Source: Bradyrhizobium sp. SRS-191 (GTDB lineage: Bacteria; Pseudomonadota; Alphaproteobacteria; Rhizobiales; Xanthobacteraceae). From it: a stretch of DNA of 64,000 nucleotides. Numbering within the stretch: the first letter of the stretch is position 1; each line of letters opens with the position of its first letter. Positions 55,402 to 64,000 of the stretch are shown here, one piece after another. The stretch lies in assembly GCF_024586915.1 (NCBI RefSeq), contig NZ_JANBVS010000020.1:84775-148774 (forward strand), written 5' to 3'. A model generated the notes under the pieces. It was not told the DNA's origin. It searched no databases and saw only the letters and a program-made list of their open reading frames with translations. Both the position numbers and the translations under genes were made by a program.

Positions 55402-56415
55402 ATGAGGGGAATGAACATCGTCGCAGCCGTCAGGCGCCTTCGTGACAATCTCGGCTTCTGGCTGACCGCGCTGGGCCAGGAGGCGATGGACCTGTCGCTG
55501 CGCACGCATGCGGATTTGCGCACGCGCATCGTCGAGAGTCCGGGCACGACGCTGGACGACGCGGCGTTGGCCGCCCTCGTCGCAGATCTCCGCATCATCG
55601 CCGGCAAGACGCTGCCCGCGGGGGATCTCACCTACGGTATCTTCTCCGGCCAGCGCGAGGCGCTCGCCCGCGCCATCATCACGCTCGTCTCCGACGCTTC
55701 GACCGGCCGGCCGATCGCCTTCAACGCGCTTGCCGTGATGCAGGTGGCGCGCGCCGGCGAGACGCAGGAGGTGGTCCATCTTGGGCTGGTGATGGTCGAT
55801 CCGGACGCGCGCGGCCAGGGCTTGTCGGGCGTGCTCTACGGCCTGACCACGCTGCTGTTGTTCATCCGCGATGGCTTGCGGCCGAAATGGATCTCCAACG
55901 TCACGCAGGTGCCGGCGGTGGCCGGCATGGTGTGCGAGACCTTCTCCGACGTCTATCCGTCGCCGCAGCCGGAGGCGCGGCAGAGTTTTGCTCATCTGGA
56001 GCTCGCGCGCGGCATCATGCGGGCGCATCGCGCGGTGTTCGGCGTCGGCGACGAGGCCGGTTTCGACGAGGCGCGCTTCGTCATCACCGATGCCTATACC
56101 GGCGGCTCTGATGCGCTGAAGAAGACCTTCGAGGCTGCGCCGAAACATCGCGACGACATCTACAACGGCTTCTGCGCCCGCGAGCTCGACTACGCCAGGG
56201 GCGACGACCTGCTGCAGCTCGGCCGCATCGATCTCGCCGCCGCCCGGCGCTATCTCCTGCGCGAAATTCCCTCCGGCTCGCTGCCGGCGCTGCTCGCCAC
56301 CTCGGCGATGCTGGCGCTGCAGCGGATGATCCTGCCGCTGTTGCATTGGCTTGACGACACCAGGCCGTTCGGCACCTTGCGTCCGCGTCTGCCGTCCGGC
56401 GAGGCCGCGCCATGA
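55402..56415 (+). CDS. GNAT-like acetyltransferase-domain protein
   Basis: A 337-residue protein. Residues about 85-160 contain a GNAT-style core: IAFNALAVMQVA, VHLGLVMVDPDARGQGLSGVLYGLTTLLLF, with RGQGLSG as the acetyl-CoA pyrophosphate loop. The rest is unique, including a C-terminal hydrophobic helix (ALLATSAMLALQRMILPLLHW). Substrate unknown. Start at 55402 or 55411; neither has a well-spaced ribosome site. The next gene starts within its stop (ATGA), so the two products are coupled. Confidence 0.7.
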   Translation: MRGMNIVAAVRRLRDNLGFWLTALGQEAMDLSLRTHADLRTRIVESPGTTLDDAALAALVADLRIIAGKTLPAGDLTYGIFSGQREALARAIITLVSDASTGRPIAFNALAVMQVARAGETQEVVHLGLVMVDPDARGQGLSGVLYGLTTLLLFIRDGLRPKWISNVTQVPAVAGMVCETFSDVYPSPQPEARQSFAHLELARGIMRAHRAVFGVGDEAGFDEARFVITDAYTGGSDALKKTFEAAPKHRDDIYNGFCARELDYARGDDLLQLGRIDLAAARRYLLREIPSGSLPALLATSAMLALQRMILPLLHWLDDTRPFGTLRPRLPSGEAAP

Positions 56416-57671
56416 TGCCCGGCGTGGTCGCCGATTCCGTCGTCAATCTCTGCGGCGCCATCGGTCTCGCCGTCGCCGCGGCGATGCTGCACCGGCGCGA
56501 CCCACGCGGACCGCTGACGGCGCGGCTCGTCGCCCTGCTGGCGCTGGTGGCTTCGCTGTTCCTGCTGCGCGGCATCGCCTGGTGGACGGACAACGCCACG
56601 CTCGACCGCATCTCGCTGATCCCCGCGGCGCTGATCCCGCTCGGTGCGCTCGTCGTCACCGAGGGACTGCTGCGCCGGCATGCGCATCGCGGACTGAAGC
56701 TGGCCGCGTTGGTCGGCGGCATCGGCCTCGCCCTGGCCGGCGCGCTCGGCCCGGTCGCGTTCGAGAACCATCATACGGCGGTGCTGTCGGCATTCCAGCT
56801 CGCCGGCTTTGCGACCTGCGCGTGGCTGCTGCTCCGGCGCGATCGCGCCGGGCTGCTGGCCTGGGAGAACCGCGCCATCGACCGCGTCGCGTTCGGCGCG
56901 CTGATCGTCATTCCCTTCATCGTCACCGATTTCCGCGTCCTGGCCCCGGACATGCCGGTGCGGCTCGGCGCCCTCGGCGCGCTGCTCGCGGTGACTGCGA
57001 TGCTCATCGTCGGCTCCAGCGCCGAGGCGCAGCGTCAGGGCGTGTGGCTGACGTCGTTGCGCATGACGGGCGCGGCCGTGCTCGGCGGGGCCGCGGCGGC
57101 ATTGTCACCTGAGGTCGATGCGGCGCAATTGATGCGCTTCTGCGCGGTCGCGGTCGCGGGCGTGCTCACGATCGGCCTTCTGGGTGACGCGTTGCGCGCG
57201 GTGCTCGAAGCGCGACAGCCCGGCGTGCTCGATTCGATCGGCGCAGCGGCCGCGGCGACCCGCGACGAGCTGATTGCCGAGCTGACGCGCCAGCCGATCT
57301 TCGAGAGCGCGCGGCGCTATCGCGAGGCGGAGCTTGCCGCTTTTGATCCGCCGCTGCTGCGCGGCTTTCTCGCCTCACGGCGCGTGCTGCGCCGGGCCGA
57401 TGCGCCATGGGGATTGGCCGCGAGCGACCCCGCGGTCGAGCGCATGGTGGCGCTGATGGCGGCGCGGCATGCGACGCATGTGATCGTGCTGTCGCCTCAG
57501 CCGGTCGATCTCATCGTGCTCGCGGTCTCCGTGATCGCGGCCGATCCGGCCACGGAAACCGCGCTGGCATTGGTCAGGCGCCTGCTGGTGCAGGCGCCTG
57601 AAGCAACTACGCCCACATGTGATGATGGGCGTGCTGATGCTGCGACATGTCCAACTGCGGAGGGTCGATGA
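56412..57671 (+). CDS. Polytopic membrane protein of unknown function
   Basis: A 419-residue protein with about seven or eight hydrophobic segments in the first 260 residues (e.g. VVNLCGAIGLAVAAAMLH, LVALLALVASLFLLRGIA, LAALVGGIGLALAGALGPVAF, FCAVAVAGVLTIGLLGDAL). A cytoplasmic C-terminal domain follows, with helices such as ATRDELIAELTRQPIFESARRYREAEL. No family recognised. Coupled to the acetyltransferase-like gene by ATGA overlap, which suggests transfer of an acyl group to a membrane or exported substrate. Its 3' end overlaps the convergent His-rich protein gene by 65 bases. Confidence 0.7.
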   Translation: MMPGVVADSVVNLCGAIGLAVAAAMLHRRDPRGPLTARLVALLALVASLFLLRGIAWWTDNATLDRISLIPAALIPLGALVVTEGLLRRHAHRGLKLAALVGGIGLALAGALGPVAFENHHTAVLSAFQLAGFATCAWLLLRRDRAGLLAWENRAIDRVAFGALIVIPFIVTDFRVLAPDMPVRLGALGALLAVTAMLIVGSSAEAQRQGVWLTSLRMTGAAVLGGAAAALSPEVDAAQLMRFCAVAVAGVLTIGLLGDALRAVLEARQPGVLDSIGAAAAATRDELIAELTRQPIFESARRYREAELAAFDPPLLRGFLASRRVLRRADAPWGLAASDPAVERMVALMAARHATHVIVLSPQPVDLIVLAVSVIAADPATETALALVRRLLVQAPEATTPTCDDGRADAATCPTAEGR

Positions 57672-59187
57672 CGGGCGTCTCCGGGACTGCGGTCGCGGCG
57701 CCCTGCGAGGACGCGGCCGACGGCAGCATGATCACGTTTGCGGCCGGGGCGGCCATGATCTCCGCGAGCACGGCCGCAGCGTTGGCGTTGCCGCCCGTCG
57801 TTGCCAGCACCTGCGCGATCGTGGTGCCGTTGACGTCATAGGCGCCGCCATTGACCGGGATGTTGTTGCCGCCGACATCGGCCGCGTTCTGGTGCATCTG
57901 GTCGGCGGCCGCCGCCACCAGCGCCTTGTTGCCGGTCTGGAAGCCCTCGAGGATCTTTGCGATCTCGGCGCCGAGCGTGCTCTGGTCGCCGAGCAGCTCG
58001 TTGTCGAAGCGGGCCTGGAAGATGCCGCCCTGCGCCGCGTCGAAATCGGTGACGTCCTTCTTGAACGTCATCAGGTCGGCGGTGACCTTGGCCATCGCCG
58101 CGGCGTCGCCGGCATTGACTGCTGCGATCGCCGCCTTGCCGAGCGCATTCGACTGCGCGATGAACATGGCCCAGAAATCGGTCTGCGCCTGGTTGTCCTG
58201 ATAGGCCGGAGTCGGATTGAGGAAGTCGCCGAACTGGCTCCAGCCGTTGAGGCCGTTCTGCTGCGCCATGTTGGCGAGGTTGGTGTCACCGGCGACGATG
58301 TCGATGATGTCCAGGAAGTCGTCGTTGAGCGCGCGGCCGATGTCGACATTCCCGGCCGCGCCGTTGATGTGGGTGTTGACGAGCGCCAGCTGATCGATGA
58401 TCGCCAGCGCGTGCACGCCGGTCAATCCGCCGAACTGCAGCGGGTTGGCCGCGACCAGCGCGTTGAGGCCCGCGATCAGCGCGTCGACGTCGTCCTGGAT
58501 GATGCCGGCGTTGCTGTCGTTGACGCCGCCGAGCAGCCGGTTGGCGGCATCGTTGAAGATCAGGCCGAGCTCGGCCAGCGTGTTCTTGGGCGCGGTCGCC
58601 GCCGTCACGCCGTCCGGCAGCAGCTGCGGCACCTGCAGGAAGCCGGTGGCCCCGTCGGCATTGGTGGCCTTGCCCGCCAGCGCCGGATCGTTGTTGACGA
58701 CGTTCAGGATGTCGAGATGCGCATTGCGCAGCGCGGCTTCCGCGGCGGCGATGCTGCCGAACGCGCCGCCGCCGGTCACAGAAGCCATCGCGGCGTCCTG
58801 CGCGACGGTGATGTCGGCGAGGATCTTGTTGACGCTGGTGAGCGCCTGGCCGTTGAACTGGCCGGCCGCGACCATCGCCTTCAGCCCATCCTGAATGACG
58901 GTGAGATCGCCGGTGTAGTTGTAGACGCTGCCGAGACCCTGGCCGCCTTCGTCGACCACGTTGCGCCACAGCCCGCCTTCGAGGAAGCGCGTGGCGTCGT
59001 TGAAGACGATGCCGAGATCGGCGAAGCCGAGCGCGGGTGTCGGCGGCGTGGGGGTCGGCGGGGGCGGTGTCGGCGTGGGAGGCGTCGGCGCCGGCTGGCA
59101 ATGATGATTGTGATGGTGATGGTGGTGGTGATCGTGATGATGATGGCCGTGGTGACTGTCGTGATGGTGACGGTGATGGCGCGTCAT
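57607..59187 (-). CDS. Histidine-rich, metal-binding-type protein with internal duplication
   Basis: A 526-residue protein. Residues 1-29 are mostly histidine (MTRHHRHHHDSHHGHHHHDH and onward), then comes a TPPTPTPPPPTPTPPTP linker and a long Ala/Asn/Asp-rich body. The body contains two related modules, from about residue 54 (LGFADLGIVFNDATRFLEGG) and from about 208 (LAELGLIFNDAANRLLGGVN). The C-terminus ends SQHQHAHHHMWA, again His-rich. No classical signal peptide; secretion, if any, would be unconventional. Start ATG 59187 with GGGGAG ten bases upstream; the TTG at 59205 is rejected. Probably binds Ni, Zn, Co or Cu; the family is not one I can name. Confidence 0.75.
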   Translation of the reverse strand: MTRHHRHHHDSHHGHHHHDHHHHHHHNHHCQPAPTPPTPTPPPPTPTPPTPALGFADLGIVFNDATRFLEGGLWRNVVDEGGQGLGSVYNYTGDLTVIQDGLKAMVAAGQFNGQALTSVNKILADITVAQDAAMASVTGGGAFGSIAAAEAALRNAHLDILNVVNNDPALAGKATNADGATGFLQVPQLLPDGVTAATAPKNTLAELGLIFNDAANRLLGGVNDSNAGIIQDDVDALIAGLNALVAANPLQFGGLTGVHALAIIDQLALVNTHINGAAGNVDIGRALNDDFLDIIDIVAGDTNLANMAQQNGLNGWSQFGDFLNPTPAYQDNQAQTDFWAMFIAQSNALGKAAIAAVNAGDAAAMAKVTADLMTFKKDVTDFDAAQGGIFQARFDNELLGDQSTLGAEIAKILEGFQTGNKALVAAAADQMHQNAADVGGNNIPVNGGAYDVNGTTIAQVLATTGGNANAAAVLAEIMAAPAANVIMLPSAASSQGAATAVPETPVIDPPQLDMSQHQHAHHHMWA

Positions 59188-59205
59188 GTCCGATGGTCTC
59201 CCCAA

Positions 59206-59588
59206 TGCTGCCTACCCCTGTGGATCAGCCGGAGCTGAACGGCTGCGGCTGATACGGGGGCGGGTGATGGAGATGATCTGCCGCCTGCTTCGTGGCTGCT
59301 TCGCGCAAGCTTTGTGGAATGCGTCTGCGTCAGATTGTCGTGCGGCGTGAATGCGGCTGATGTGGCGGACCTGCGACATCTCACCGCTTGACGGCTGCTG
59401 CCTTTCCGAGGAGCAGGCGACGTCGCTTGCACCGCAAGTCGTTACTTCACGGCAATGTCAGCCGTGACGATTCGATCGATGAAGCAGAACGTAGGAGCGC
59501 GCCGACTGTCTTGCGACGATCCGACGCGCTCGGGAACCCCAGCTCTACGCGGCGGCATCGCAACGCAAGCTGCCGCGGCGTGGCCGGA
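59206..59588. other. Intergenic interval, nothing recognised
   Basis: About 380 bases between the divergent/tandem - strand genes. No credible ORF, RNA or repeat seen; it should contain the promoter of the His-rich protein gene. Confidence 0.4.
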
Positions 59589-60443
59589 TCATGGCGATTT
59601 CTTTACGAACGCCGCGAACGCCTCGCCGTAGTCGGCATGCCAGCGCGACAGCGGAGGCCGGTTCTCGACGATGTCGCCGGCCGCCCACAGGATGCGGCGC
59701 TCGTCGAGCGCGCGCGGCACGTCGTTGTCGGGGCATAGGATGTAGAAATCGCCGGCCGCCACGCGCTCGAGCATGAAGTCGACGGTCTGCTCGGGCGTCC
59801 ACGCTCCGGCCGGCTTCTCGACCCGGCCATTGGCGGTGAGCGGCGTGAACACGAAGCCGGGGATGAACAGATGCGCCGTCACCTGGCAATCCCGCGTGTT
59901 GCGCAGCTCGTGCTGCAGCGCCTCGGTGAACGCCTTCACGCCGGCCTTGGAGACGTTGTAGGCGGGATCGCCGGGCGGCGTGGTGATGCCCTGCTTGGAG
60001 CCGGTGTTGATGATCAGCGCCGGCTTTGCTTGCGCGATCATGTTGGGGGCGAACACCTGCGAGCCGTGGATGATGCCCCACAGATTGACGCCGATGATGC
60101 GCTGCCAATTCTCCGCGGGGCCGAACATTGTGCTGCCCGGCTGGATGCCGGCATTGTTCATCAGCACGTCGACGCGGCCGAACCGCGCGCGCACCGCCGC
60201 CTCCAGCGCGACCACGCTGTCGCGGCTGCTGACATCCACCTTGGCCGTCATGACCGCCGCCTCGCCGCGCGTCGCGGCGGCGCCGACCTTGGCGGCCGCA
60301 TCGCGCAGCCGGGCGTCGTCGAGATCGGCGATGCAGACGTTCATGCCGAGCTCGGCGAAGCGGATGGCGGCGGCAAGGCCGATGCCGGACGCGCCTCCGG
60401 TGACGACGGCGGTGTGAGCGGCTGATAGAGCAGGGTGGGGCAC
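59589..60443 (-). CDS. Short-chain dehydrogenase/reductase
   Basis: A 284-residue classical SDR. TGGASGIG (cofactor), NNAG (NNAGIQPG), catalytic Ser in INTGSKQG and Tyr-Lys in AYNVSKAG are all present. The start is taken as GTG at 60443 with GGAG eight bases upstream, since the ATG at 60665 lies in the 5' region of the divergent reductase gene. Substrate unknown. Divergent from the Old Yellow Enzyme gene, sharing a 247-base spacer. Confidence 0.85.
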   Translation of the reverse strand: MPHPALSAAHTAVVTGGASGIGLAAAIRFAELGMNVCIADLDDARLRDAAAKVGAAATRGEAAVMTAKVDVSSRDSVVALEAAVRARFGRVDVLMNNAGIQPGSTMFGPAENWQRIIGVNLWGIIHGSQVFAPNMIAQAKPALIINTGSKQGITTPPGDPAYNVSKAGVKAFTEALQHELRNTRDCQVTAHLFIPGFVFTPLTANGRVEKPAGAWTPEQTVDFMLERVAAGDFYILCPDNDVPRALDERRILWAAGDIVENRPPLSRWHADYGEAFAAFVKKSP

Positions 60444-60690
60444 GGCGTGTTCTCCGGCTGGATCTTGAGACGGTTGTGTATGACGTCCAAGGGCGGCCGC
60501 AAGATCATCCGCGGTCACCGCATGACAGGTCTTCGCGCCTGCAACGCGAGACGCGGGCCTCGGTTGCAGGGGCGTCCGCTTTCGGCATGGAGGGTCTGCT
60601 CGTGCGGAGGTCGCGCCGAGATTGCCACCGCCATGTTTTGCGAACAAGATGATCCCAACCGACAATCATAACGACATCCCCGGGGGAGAA

Positions 60691-61815
60691 ATGCTGCCTG
60701 CGCTGTTTTCGCCGCTCAAGATCGGTCCCTATCACCTCAAGCATCGCGTCGTGATGGCGCCGCTGACGCGCATGCGCGCCGCGAAGGAGACGCTGGCGCC
60801 GCGGCAGCTCAACGTCGACTACTACGCGCAGCGCGCGACCCCGGGCGGCCTGATCATCGCCGAGGCCTCGCCGGTGCTGCCGACGGGCACCGGCAGCCCG
60901 AATGTGCCCGGCATCTACAGCGAGGCGCAGGTCGCCGGCTGGAAGCAGGTCGTCGACGCCGTCCACGCCAAGGACGGACTCATTTTCCTGCAGCTCTGGC
61001 ACGTCGGCCGCGTCTCGCATTCGTCGTTCCAGCCCGGCGGCGCGCTGCCGGTCGCGCCGTCGGCGATTGCGATCGGCGACGATCTCAAGGCGATGACGGC
61101 GGAGGGCAAGGGCGCGGCCTATGAGACGCCGCGGGCGCTGGAGACCGACGAGATCCCGGCGCTCGTCGCCGCCTATGGACAGGCCGCGCGCAACGCGATG
61201 GCGGCGGGCTTCGACGGCGTCGAGGTGCACGGCGCGAACGGCTACCTGATCGAGCAGTTCCTGCAGACCCGCAGCAACCAGCGCACCGACCGCTATGGCG
61301 GCTCCATCGAGAACCGCTGCCGCTTCCTGCTCGAGGTGACGGAAGCCGTGATCGCGGCCTGCGGCGCCGACAAGGTCGGCGTGCGGCTGTCGCCCTATGG
61401 CATCGCCAATGGCTCCGGCGAGCCGGATCCGATGCCGCTCTATACGCATGCGATCGAGGCGCTCAACAGGCTCGGCATCGCCTATCTGCATTTGATCGAG
61501 CCGCGCTCCTCCGGCGCCGGCCGCGCCGACGTCAACTGGCAGAACGTGCCGTCGGCGCTCGCGCTGTTCCGGCCGATCTGGAACGGCGTTCTGATCGGCG
61601 CCGGCGGCTTCACGGGAGAGCCGGCGGAGGTGACTATTGCCGAGGGGGAGGCCGACGCCATCGCCTTCGGCCGCTACTTCATCTCGAACCCTGACCTGCC
61701 CGCCCGCCTGCAACACGGCTGGCCGCTGACGCCGTATCATCGGCCCACGTTCTATGGCGGCGAGGAGAAGGGCTACACGGATTATCCGGCGTATGACGCG
61801 ACGGTGAACGCGTAG
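60691..61815 (+). CDS. Old Yellow Enzyme family ene-reductase
   Basis: A 374-residue FMN flavoprotein reducing activated C=C bonds or nitro-esters with NAD(P)H. Family marks include LFSPLKIGPYHLKHRVVMAPLTRMRA, GLIIAEAS, the substrate pair VHGANGYLIEQFL (His/Asn), the phosphate-binding RTDRYGGSIENRCRF and GEADAIAFGRYFISNPDLPARL. GGGGGAG precedes the ATG at 60691. It is a close match to NemA/XenB-type proteins in length and motifs. Confidence 0.9.
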   Translation: MLPALFSPLKIGPYHLKHRVVMAPLTRMRAAKETLAPRQLNVDYYAQRATPGGLIIAEASPVLPTGTGSPNVPGIYSEAQVAGWKQVVDAVHAKDGLIFLQLWHVGRVSHSSFQPGGALPVAPSAIAIGDDLKAMTAEGKGAAYETPRALETDEIPALVAAYGQAARNAMAAGFDGVEVHGANGYLIEQFLQTRSNQRTDRYGGSIENRCRFLLEVTEAVIAACGADKVGVRLSPYGIANGSGEPDPMPLYTHAIEALNRLGIAYLHLIEPRSSGAGRADVNWQNVPSALALFRPIWNGVLIGAGGFTGEPAEVTIAEGEADAIAFGRYFISNPDLPARLQHGWPLTPYHRPTFYGGEEKGYTDYPAYDATVNA

Positions 61816-61894
61816 CGCCCGCGCTCTCTCCACCGTCATTGCGAGGAGCGCCGCAAATTGGAATGCAAGCCGTGTGCTGGTCTACCTCCACGTC

Positions 61895-61978
61895 GTCATG
61901 CCCGGGCTCGTCCCGGGCATCCACGTCCATCCACGCTTGCCGACCGACGTGGATGGCCGGGACAAGCCCGGCCATGAC
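61895..61978. repeat. 84-bp palindromic element, second copy
   Basis: GTCATGCCCGGGCTCGTCCC ... GGCCGGGACAAGCCCGGCCATGAC, the same length as the element at 55041-55124 and differing at about eight positions by eye. Terminal inverted repeat GTCATG/CATGAC. Located upstream of the ThDP-enzyme gene. Confidence 0.9.
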
Positions 61979-62029
61979 GCGGTGAGGCTTGCGATAACAA
62001 ATTAGGCTGCGTTGCTCGGAGGAAACCTG

Positions 62030-63694
62030 ATGAAGAACCGCGTCACCGGACGCTCGGCCTTCCTCGCGCTGCTCAAGGATGAGGGCATCACGCATCTGTT
62101 CGGCAATCCCGGCACGACCGAGTTGCCGGTCATGCATGCGCTGAAGGACCATCCCGATCTCACCTACGTCATGGCGATGCAGGAGAGCCTGGTGGTGGCG
62201 ATCGCCGACGGCTTCAGCCGCGCGTCCGGCCGGCTCGTCGCCTGCAACGTCCATGTCGCGCCCGGCCTCGGCAATGCGATGGGTGCGCTCTACAACGCGC
62301 AGTTCACGGGCACGCCGATGATCCTCACCGCCGGCCAGCAGGAGCAGGGCCACGGCCTGATGGAGCCGCTACTCTATGGCCCACTGGTGCGCATGGCCGA
62401 GCCGCTGGTGAAATGGGCGGTGGAGGTGAACAGGCTGGAGGACCTGCCGCGCATCGTCAGGCGCGCGGCGAAGGTCGCGACGACGCCGCCGACGGGGCCG
62501 GTGTTCATCTCGCTGCCCGGCGACATCCTCAACGCCGAGGCCGGCATCGAGCTCGGCCGCTCCACGCGCGTCGATGCCCGCGTACAGCCGTCCGCGGACG
62601 CGCTGCAGGGCCTGGCGGAGCGCATCCTCAAGGCGCAGCGGCCGGTGATCATCACCGGCGACGAGATCGTCAAGAGTGATGCGCTGCGGGAAGCCGCCGA
62701 CTTCGCCTCGGTGCTTGGGGCTCCCGTGCATCAGCAGTCCGCGCCCTATGGCTCGCATTTCCTCTCCGAACATCCCTGCTACATCGGCTCGCTGTCGCGA
62801 ACACAGAAGCAGGTCCGCGACCTCCTGGCGCCGCACGATCTCCTGATCGTGCTCGGCGCCGATCCGCTGCGGATGTCGGTCCACAGCGAGACCCTGCCGC
62901 TGCCCGACGGCCTGCCGATCATGCAGATCGGTCTCGTCGATTGGGAGCTCGGCAAGAATTTCGGCGCGGAGATCGCGCTCAAGGCCGACGTCCGCGAAAC
63001 GCTCCGGCAGTTGACGCCGCTGCTGCGCGAGCGCGGCGGCGCGCCGCTACAGGCCACGGCGCAGGCGGGCATCGCGGAGCTGGCCTCGAAGAACTGGACC
63101 GCGCGGCGCCGAACGCTGACCGCGCAGATCGAGACGGCAGGCGAGAAGACGCCGATCGATCCCGACTACCTGGCGCTGCAGGTGGCACAAGCGATGCCCG
63201 AACACGGCATCCTCGTCGACGAGGGCCTCACTTCCGGTCGCTACATGACGGCGCTATGGCCGTATCGCGACCGCTACAACTATCACGGCCTCGCCTCCGG
63301 CGGCATCGGCTGGGGCCTGCCGGCCTCGGTCGGCGTCAGCCTCGCCAATCCCGATCGCCCCGTGGTGTGCTACTCCGGCGACGGCAGCGCGATGTATTCG
63401 ATCCAGGCGCTGTGGACCGCCGCGCACCACAAGCTGCCGCTCTCGATCGTCATCGTCAACAATGGCGGCTACCGCATCATCAAGCAGCGGCTGCTGTCGT
63501 TCCACGGCGATGACAACTACATCGGGATGGATTTTGTCGATCCGCCGGTGGACTTTGCGGGATTGGCGCGATCCCTCGGCTGCGAGGCGCTGCGCGTCAG
63601 CGATCCCCGTGAGCTCAAGCCGGTGCTGTCGGAGGCCTTCCGGCGGCCGGGAACGAAGCTGATCGAGGTGATGGTCAGCAACGCGGTGAATTGA
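62030..63694 (+). CDS. mdlC: ThDP-dependent decarboxylase, benzoylformate decarboxylase type
   Basis: A 554-residue thiamine diphosphate enzyme. FLALLKDEGITHLFGNPGTTELP at the N-terminus and the cofactor Glu in MAMQESLVVAIADGFSRASG match MdlC/benzoylformate decarboxylase. The Mg-ThDP motif GDGSAMYSIQALWTAAHHKLPLSIVIVNN is intact. GGAGGA lies before the ATG at 62030. Acetolactate synthase-like or other 2-ketoacid activity is possible; no other mandelate-pathway gene is adjacent, so the name is by similarity only. Confidence 0.87.
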   Translation: MKNRVTGRSAFLALLKDEGITHLFGNPGTTELPVMHALKDHPDLTYVMAMQESLVVAIADGFSRASGRLVACNVHVAPGLGNAMGALYNAQFTGTPMILTAGQQEQGHGLMEPLLYGPLVRMAEPLVKWAVEVNRLEDLPRIVRRAAKVATTPPTGPVFISLPGDILNAEAGIELGRSTRVDARVQPSADALQGLAERILKAQRPVIITGDEIVKSDALREAADFASVLGAPVHQQSAPYGSHFLSEHPCYIGSLSRTQKQVRDLLAPHDLLIVLGADPLRMSVHSETLPLPDGLPIMQIGLVDWELGKNFGAEIALKADVRETLRQLTPLLRERGGAPLQATAQAGIAELASKNWTARRRTLTAQIETAGEKTPIDPDYLALQVAQAMPEHGILVDEGLTSGRYMTALWPYRDRYNYHGLASGGIGWGLPASVGVSLANPDRPVVCYSGDGSAMYSIQALWTAAHHKLPLSIVIVNNGGYRIIKQRLLSFHGDDNYIGMDFVDPPVDFAGLARSLGCEALRVSDPRELKPVLSEAFRRPGTKLIEVMVSNAVN

Positions 63695-63703
63695 GCATCT
63701 CGG

Positions 63704-63784
63704 CCTCATGGTTCGAGACGCGCCGCGCGCGTGCAGCTTGCGCGAGCGCCAACCGACGGGCGCGGCGCTCCTCACCATGAGGGT
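63704..63784. repeat. Palindromic interspersed repeat
   Basis: CCTCATGGTTCGAGACGCGCC ... GGCGCTCCTCACCATGAGG forms inverted ends (CCTCATGG/CCATGAGG) around a GC-rich centre. A repeat of this wording is common in Bradyrhizobium intergenic DNA. Confidence 0.7.
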
Positions 63785-64000
63785 CAAAAGTCGCGGGCGG
63801 CACTGTACACTGACCATGAACACGTTGGCGGCGTGTTCATGGAGAGCAACCATTTGGAGAAGCTGGAAACCAAACAGCCTCGCGGCGGGCACGACAGCCA
63901 TGACTGTGCCCTCGCCCCTTGTGGGAGAGGGCATGTACGCTGGAGCCGCGGACTCGGTTGGGTGAGGGGTCTGTCTCAACGAGCGGCACTCGCGGAGAGA
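63785..64000. other. Intergenic end of window
   Basis: No gene. Positions 63908-63970 (TGCCCTCGCCCCTTGTGGGA ... GGTTGGGTGAGGGGTCTGTC) resemble the outer-arm CCCTCACCC type repeat at 54951-55245. Confidence 0.45.

Noticed and set aside
59589..60665. Longer start for the SDR gene at 60665
   Set aside because: It would run 74 codons through the leader of the divergent reductase gene without SDR similarity; GTG 60443 has a proper ribosome site.

Overview
The window looks like chromosome from a Bradyrhizobium-type alphaproteobacterium. This is inferred from uniformly high GC, the gene set hisN / N-formylglutamate amidohydrolase / cpdR / tRNA-Val, an alphaproteobacterial sRNA of the alpha-r14 (mmgR/suhB) type beside hisN, and many short palindromic interspersed repeats of the kind that litter Bradyrhizobium intergenic regions. 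No prophage, CRISPR array, rRNA operon or complete insertion sequence was seen.

Layout. (1) 1-4.9 kb: housekeeping block with a chemotaxis receptor cut by the window edge, hisN, an sRNA, N-formylglutamate amidohydrolase, cpdR and tRNA-Val(GAC). (2) 4.9-7.6 kb: gene-poor, repeat-rich stretch with two small exported orphan proteins and a MarR-type remnant. (3) 7.7-22.3 kb: the centrepiece, a soluble di-iron monooxygenase operon of the propane 2-monooxygenase / Mim type. It runs alcohol dehydrogenase, two small unknown genes, prmA (hydroxylase alpha), prmB (reductase), prmC (hydroxylase beta), prmD (coupling protein), an amidohydrolase, a DUF59 protein and a dedicated GroEL-like chaperonin. Paralogous AcoR-type sigma-54 activators sit at both ends. 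A -24/-12 promoter and a perfect inverted-repeat upstream site precede the dehydrogenase. (4) 22.3-28.5 kb: accessory stretch of exported or membrane orphans, a sterol-desaturase-family membrane hydroxylase and tiny proteins. (5) 28.6-34 kb: an SDR epimerase and a polyamine-type ABC importer operon. (6) 34-47.7 kb: a DUF2975 protein, small orphans, a MexEF-type RND pump with a divergent TetR regulator and operator, an M81 peptidase, an EmrAB-type MFS pump bracketed by direct repeats, and a GalE-like epimerase. (7) 47.8-54.9 kb: a hydantoinase operon, trpS, an orphan membrane-tethered periplasmic-binding protein, and a TetR / PspA-like / YiaA-like stress unit with three operator palindromes. 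(8) 55-64 kb: an acetyltransferase-like plus membrane-protein pair, a histidine-rich protein with an internal duplication, an SDR, an Old Yellow Enzyme and a benzoylformate-decarboxylase-type ThDP enzyme.

How the central genes probably work together (inference). An effector binds a GAF-containing activator, which binds the inverted repeat at 10194-10220 and drives sigma-54 polymerase at 10303-10318. The monooxygenase would oxidise a small alkane, ketone or phenol, and the dehydrogenase would oxidise the resulting secondary alcohol. The chaperonin and DUF59 protein would help fold and metallate the di-iron hydroxylase, as MimG is known to do in mycobacteria. Long hairpins after prmA and prmD may tune subunit stoichiometry.

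Limits: all assignments come from reading the sequence. No database search, GC calculation or structure prediction was run.
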